A stretch of 64,000 nt of DNA, taken from positions 21,268,283 through 21,332,282 of the forward strand of contig OZ038321.1 of assembly GCA_964035795.1 (NCBI GenBank), given 5' to 3'. The position numbers and the translations under genes are program-made. The notes beneath the pieces were generated by a model, which was not told the DNA's origin, searched no databases, and was given only the letters and a program-made list of their open reading frames with translations. Below, in pieces: positions 59,085-64,000 of this stretch. Position 1 is the first letter of the stretch, and every line of letters starts with the position of its first letter. The DNA comes from Pterobdella sp. o SKG-2022 (taxonomy: Eukaryota > Annelida > Clitellata > Hirudinida > Piscicolidae).

Positions 59085-59201
59085 GATAATGATCTTCGTA
59101 TGTCATTTGAATTTAATTGAAGTTAACTTGCGCACGAGCATGCACGAGAAGTGCATAGCTGCCCTTGAGGAGTGGCACGCCAATCAACAATAGCCCCGTA
59201 A
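59085..59201 (+). repeat. Family D repeat, copy 2
   Basis: ttgataatgatcttcgta, then tgtcatttgaatttaattga, a less AT-rich centre gcatgcacgagaagtgcat and tgcccttgaggagtgg, closely matching 63555-63690. It is open as a short frame, but the product has no family features. Confidence 0.8.
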
Positions 59202-59504
59202 ATATAAAGTTAATTTTTTGATTACTCTTTTTTATTGATAACTTGAGAATACTTTGAAATATTGAAAAGTCATATTTTTTAATTAATATTTCGTATAAAT
59301 TTACCATAAATGATAATTCTTATATATTAGTATAATCAAGTGATACATATAAAGAAAATGAAAAATCTAACACTAAATTAACTTGAAATAAAGTCCCTAA
59401 ACTTATTTGAACGCACATACAACAAATAGTGAGTATCTAAAAAAGTTTAGAACAAAATTTTTCAACTCAATTACTTTTAATAATTGAAAAATACGTAACT
59501 TGAA

Positions 59505-59600
59505 CTTACATTATCAAGTGAAGTGCAAAAACTTGTTAACTGGATAATATGATTTCGACTTACGAAAAACTTCGTGGTTTTTAGTTGATACACGTACAGT
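59505..59600 (+). repeat. Family A repeat, diverged copy
   Basis: gaacttacattatcaagtga and cgacttacgaaaaacttcgt are the two hairpin arms with changes. Confidence 0.6.
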
Positions 59601-59601
59601 G

Positions 59602-62339
59602 GTTTTGCTGGATTTTATAAAATAAATCTTACATACGGCCTCACACAAGGCTTCATATTTGTTACCTGAAAGTGATATGAAAGATACATTGAAAAGATTT
59701 TCTTTGATAAAGATGAAAAACTTTGCTGAGATAAAATGAAAAAGTTAACCGATTGTGATTTATCAATTTTAAGTTCGCAAAAAAAATTTTTGGAAATTAA
59801 TTAATTCACGATGAATGTATTGAAAATTTCCTCGAACTTCAATGTTGCTGGAAATATATTATTTACATTTATATATGAACTATGACAAAGTAAAATTAGA
59901 ATTCAACTTGATTACATTACTAAAAATATTTTATACTCAAATCTGTTTAGAAAGGAATTAACATAACATTATAATATGAAACGAAAGTCTTGAGCGAAAC
60001 CTAGCTGTTTTGTCATCTAGCGACTGTTTGTTTAATATGAGAACACTTTTTGTTTTTTTGTAACTGTTATTTTACATTTCGAAATATATTTTAAATTCAA
60101 AAATCTTTTTCCATTTCCGGGAAATTTTCAAGATGTCTTGAATTTTAGATTTATTTCATCACAATTATTCTTTTTATCTAGAATATTTTTTTAATTCAGG
60201 AAAATACATTTTTTTGCGCGTTAAAATATTTTTTATTCAATTTCATAAAATTTTAAATATTTTAAAAAATTTATCAATAATTTAAAAGATATTTTAAGAA
60301 TATTTTAAATTATTCTTAAAATATTTAAAAATATTTTTTAAATATTTTAAAAATAATTTCAAAATGATTTAAAATATTTTTTCATGTTCAAAACTCAATA
60401 TTTATATTTAAAATTATCCACTTGAATTTTCAAAATTTTTTTATTGAAATACATTCTTTTAAACCTCTAATTATTTTTTTTCATGCTCGGAGGCATTTTT
60501 CTTATCCTCATTATTTTTTCACATAACGAACTTATTCAAAATATATACAAATATGTTTCTTGTTGAGAAACTTTCACAAAGGTACTAAATTATATTCTAA
60601 AATGCCCATTCATGTTTCAGAAAAAATAATATTTGATTTTAAAATTTTTTGCAACTTCAAGGTTTTTTTTATTCTTCAAGATTTTTTACACTTAAAGATG
60701 TATTTTAGCTTCGAAAATTTTTTATAATTTTAAAACTATCTCCACAGGTTTTTTCTTCAAATTTTCACGTTTCAGAATACTTTTTCTTTGAATATTTTGT
60801 TAGTTTTTCCAAATTTTTGTATATTTAAATAAATTTCTATCTGCTGAAATCTTATTTTCCTACTTCTTTCAAAATCATTCAAAGAATTGTCCAATTTATT
60901 AAATTATTTACATCTTTCCAAGTTTTTTCGTTATATCGATAAATTTTATTTTTGGTTAAGTTTTTGAGCATTGTGATTGTCGTCAAAATGCACAATATAT
61001 GAAAACCTTCAACTACAATTTAAGTTTGATAATTGCAATAATTTATATAGATATTTCATAATCAAAACGATCAACACAATAAAGATAACATATGGACATT
61101 AGAAAGATCCCATTATTAAGAAATCTAATAACATACCTTCATCTCCTTCCTCCAACCACTTCAAAACTCATTCAAAAGCTTAATTGTTCTGAATATTACA
61201 CAATTTTGCCCTTCTACAACTTAGAAAAGAATAATGAGATAATAGGGATTAAGAAATCAAAAACCTTTCTGCATTGGGAATTAATGTGTTTAACAATATC
61301 AAAAGTCTAATTACAACTCAATTTCAATACTTAACGACAACCATGTTAAATTTTCTTTTGAAAATAAAAAAGTGTTAAAATATAAAAAAATGAGACAAAT
61401 ATAATTAGAAATCAAAACTAAAAACTTGGAGATTTCGTTTAAATTTATTACAAACAATGTTAATGTCCAAACAATTGATCTTGAACCCAGCCATTAGATC
61501 AACTGCTGTGAACAAACCTACTAAACCTCATTTGAACGGAGTCTAAACGTTTGCTTAGAACAATAAAAACAATAAATATAATTGAAAAACAACAAATATG
61601 AAGTATTTTTAATGTTATAAGAAATAATTAAAACAATCAAAATTCAGACAAACTAATCTTGGCATTTCATGTTAGGGTGGAAGAATTAGAATTTAATATC
61701 TTTCATTGCGTTTATATGATTCATCTCTCTTTATATTTATTTAAATATATTGCTTTTTATATTTTTTTTCATATTTATTCAAAGAAACCTCATCAAATAA
61801 TCGTTTGAATATATTTTTTCATATTCATCCACATATTCTTCATAAGGTTGTGGTGACTCAAATAGCTGTTAATATTATTAACCTCCAATTTCCATCCTTT
61901 CAAACTCTTAAGCCAAAAAAACTCACTAATAACGCGGAACATCGTTTGAAAAAAACAAAAATAAATAAATGAGAAATTGCAAAACTTTAAAACACTCATA
62001 TTCATAAATGCCACTCTCAAGCACGACCCATACATGAAGACATAGATGCACATACTTTTTCATCGCCAATAAATATCTCTCTTTTTAAGTATACTAAAAA
62101 CCTTTTTATATTAACCTTTCGAAAATTTGTTTCAAAATTTTTTTATTCTGTTTAGAAAATGGTATACATGGTAATAAAAAGTATAAAAATGACATTTCCA
62201 TCAATTTTTCAAATACATGAATATTAATTATTTATAACATATTATATATTGCAGAAATAAACATGACTCATAGGCTTCAGCTTTTTGACAAAACTTGCAT
62301 AACTTACGTTGCTAACTTTAAAATGTTTATAAATAGCCT
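59602..62339. other. Very AT-rich intergenic DNA
   Basis: No gene seen. 60200-60370 is made of overlapping aaatattttaaa palindromes. Open frames at 61092-61310 and 61793-62053 lack any family features. Confidence 0.55.
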
Positions 62340-62903
62340 GGTGAGTGGTGGTGAGTTGGGATGGTGGTGGGTTGGGATGGTGGTGGGTTGGGATGGTGGT
62401 GGGTTGGGATGGTGGTGGGTTGGGATGGTGGTGGGTTGGGATGGTGGTGGGTTGGGATGGTGGTGAGTTGGGATGGTGGTGGTGAGTTGGGATGGTGGTG
62501 GGTTGGGATGGTGGTGAGTTGGGATGGTGGTGGTGAGTTGGGATGGTGGTGGGTTGGGATGGTGGTGAGTTGGGATGGTGGTGGTGAGTTGGGATGGTGG
62601 TGGGTTGGGATGGTGGTGAGTTGGGATGGTGGTGGGTTGGGATGGTGGTGAGTTGGGATGGTGGTGGTGGGTTGGGATGGTGGTGGGTTGGGATGGTGGT
62701 GAGTTGGGATGGTGGTGGGTTGGAATGGTGGTGGTGGGTTGGAATGGTGGTGGTGAGTTGGGATGGTGGTGGGTTGGGATGGTGGTGAGTTGGGATGGTG
62801 GTGGTGAGTTGGGATGGTGGTGGGTTGGCGTGGTGGTGGGTTGGCGTGGTGGTGGGTTGGGATGGTGGTGAGTTGGGATGGTGGTGGGTTGGGATGGTGG
62901 TGA
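62340..62903 (+). repeat. G-rich minisatellite, about 15-18-bp unit
   Basis: About 35 copies of gggttgggatggtggt with units of 15 or 18 bp, differing by gtg insertions and g/a changes (gtgagttggga). The G-rich strand is the plus strand. The run is open in several frames (Trp/Gly/Val-rich on plus, Pro/His/Thr-rich on minus), which follows from the repeat and does not indicate a gene. Confidence 0.97.
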
Positions 62904-64000
62904 AGTGATAGTTATAATATGTAAGTCATAATATATGCCTATTAAAATCATCCAACAAACTCCTTAAATTTCATATTACTATTTTTAAATGCAGCCTTTA
63001 TCAAATATAGAGCAATGAAGATTAATTACTGAAAATCGAAATGCCTAACTGAATTCAATAAAACAAACACAAAGGCAACAATTTTTAAAAGTTTATAAGT
63101 ATACTTTTAAGTGAAAATTGGGTTAGTATGCAATTTTATATAAATTTCGAAGCATGAGGTTTAGTTAATGTAAGATCAAGAGTGACACGAGTCTGTGCGC
63201 TAAATATTTAATTTAATTGTTGTAGGAAGTCAAGTCAGTTCAGTTGAATTGACCATAAATAACTAAACGAGTTAATTGTTTGTATGAAAAAAAAACACGA
63301 TGTATTAATTGAAGAAAAACTTTTTGTATGAAAATCTTACAACCTCAAGTGATAATTAGTTAGATATTATATAGGACAGTGTTAAAACTGAACTTAACTG
63401 ACTTAACTTCTGTAAAAATAATTTTTAAACTTTCTTAAACTTTTCCAAACACTACAAGCATTGCCTCTTTGTATGGTTAAAATAGTAGCCTAAAAGTTAT
63501 AATGGTTCACGAAGCTTTCCTACTTACAAAGATCATTATCAGGACGATGATGATCCTGATAATGATCCTCGTATGTCATTTGAATTTAATTGAAGTTAAC
63601 TTGCACACGAGCATACACGAGAAGTGCATAGCTGCCCTTGAGGAGTGACACACGATTGAATGGCTGACACGAGAATGGCCCCGTACACATGAAATAGATA
63701 AAAAATTAAATAAAATAATAGTTAATAACTGCTATTTAAAAAATATAATACAACTAGTAAACAAAAAATCTAACATTAAATAAAATTCCTAGAAGTTCTG
63801 CACACGGACCTCGCCCAAGACTTCACACTTTAACGCAGGTAATTTTGATTATGAAATATTATTCTTCACGCACATTAACTTTTAGTCCACCTTAGTTTTT
63901 TAGGAAAGATTTTAAAAGGTTTTTTTAATTATATATTGTATTCATTATTTTGTGAAAAATATATCACCACCAAATTTAAATTTAAAATTCTAAATAAAAT
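62904..64000. other. Intergenic AT-rich DNA to the window end
   Basis: No gene seen. Contains the family D copy at 63555-63690. Confidence 0.55.
63555..63690 (+). repeat. Family D repeat, copy 3
   Basis: gataatgatcctcgtatgtc, tttgaatttaattgaagtta, cacgagaagtgcatagct, gcccttgaggagtg and ccccgtac, matching 59085-59201 with a few changes and one insertion near 63650-63675. Preceded by an inverted pair, atcattatcagga and tcctgataatgat (63532-63568). Confidence 0.8.

Noticed and set aside
61092..62053. Two short open frames of 72 and 86 codons
   Set aside because: AT-rich chance frames without domain, splice context or repeats.
62304..62951. Long Pro/His/Thr-rich open frame on the minus strand
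   Set aside because: Produced by the minisatellite; several overlapping frames are open on both strands and no real start or flanking coding sequence exists.

Overview
The window looks like nuclear DNA from an invertebrate animal. It is very AT-rich. Its genes are split by short introns, many of 57-100 bp, with GT-AG borders and T-rich acceptors. The encoded proteins are animal signalling, cytoskeletal and trafficking families: a receptor tyrosine phosphatase, a GKAP/DLGAP protein, LASP, SIK3, PA2G4, CSPP1, YIPF5 and a START-domain protein. Fragments of several retrotransposon types, a tRNA-derived SINE and small hairpin-forming repeats fill introns and intergenic DNA. I cannot name the species from this alone; an AT-rich cnidarian or another early-branching or simple invertebrate would fit.

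Layout. 20-5433 (-): 5' part of a receptor protein tyrosine phosphatase, with a broken R2-like retrotransposon in one intron. 5434-9557: no gene; holds a dispersed repeat copy and a second reverse-transcriptase relic. 9558-13620 (+): DLGAP/GKAP-family protein, 5 exons. 13621-16068: intergenic, with an unexplained GC-richer island near 14.6-14.8 kb. 16069-22187 (-): LASP-like LIM-nebulin-SH3 protein, 10 exons. It sits head to head, 314 bp away, with a SIK3-type kinase at 22502-34955 (+) of about 19-20 exons. One SIK3 intron carries a PHD-finger/RT LINE fragment and a (TCTA)n array. 38911-41525 (+): MFS transporter, 6 exons. 41840-45059 (-): PA2G4, 13 exons. 45894-51016 (+): CSPP1-like coiled-coil protein built from repeated exon pairs. 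51429-52723 (+): START-domain protein. 52927-54557 (+): YIPF5. From 54.6 kb to the end I see no host gene, only repeats, a GIY-YIG retroelement relic, the SINE, AT-rich DNA and a 564-bp G-rich minisatellite.

Most gene models were rebuilt exon by exon by matching splice phases. Open points are stated in the entries: an exon of SIK3 near 30.45 kb, three places in the CSPP1-like gene, and the juxtamembrane exon of the phosphatase. Nothing links the genes as one pathway. LASP, DLGAP and CSPP1 are cytoskeletal. SIK3 and the phosphatase are signalling proteins. YIPF5 and the START protein act on membranes and lipids.
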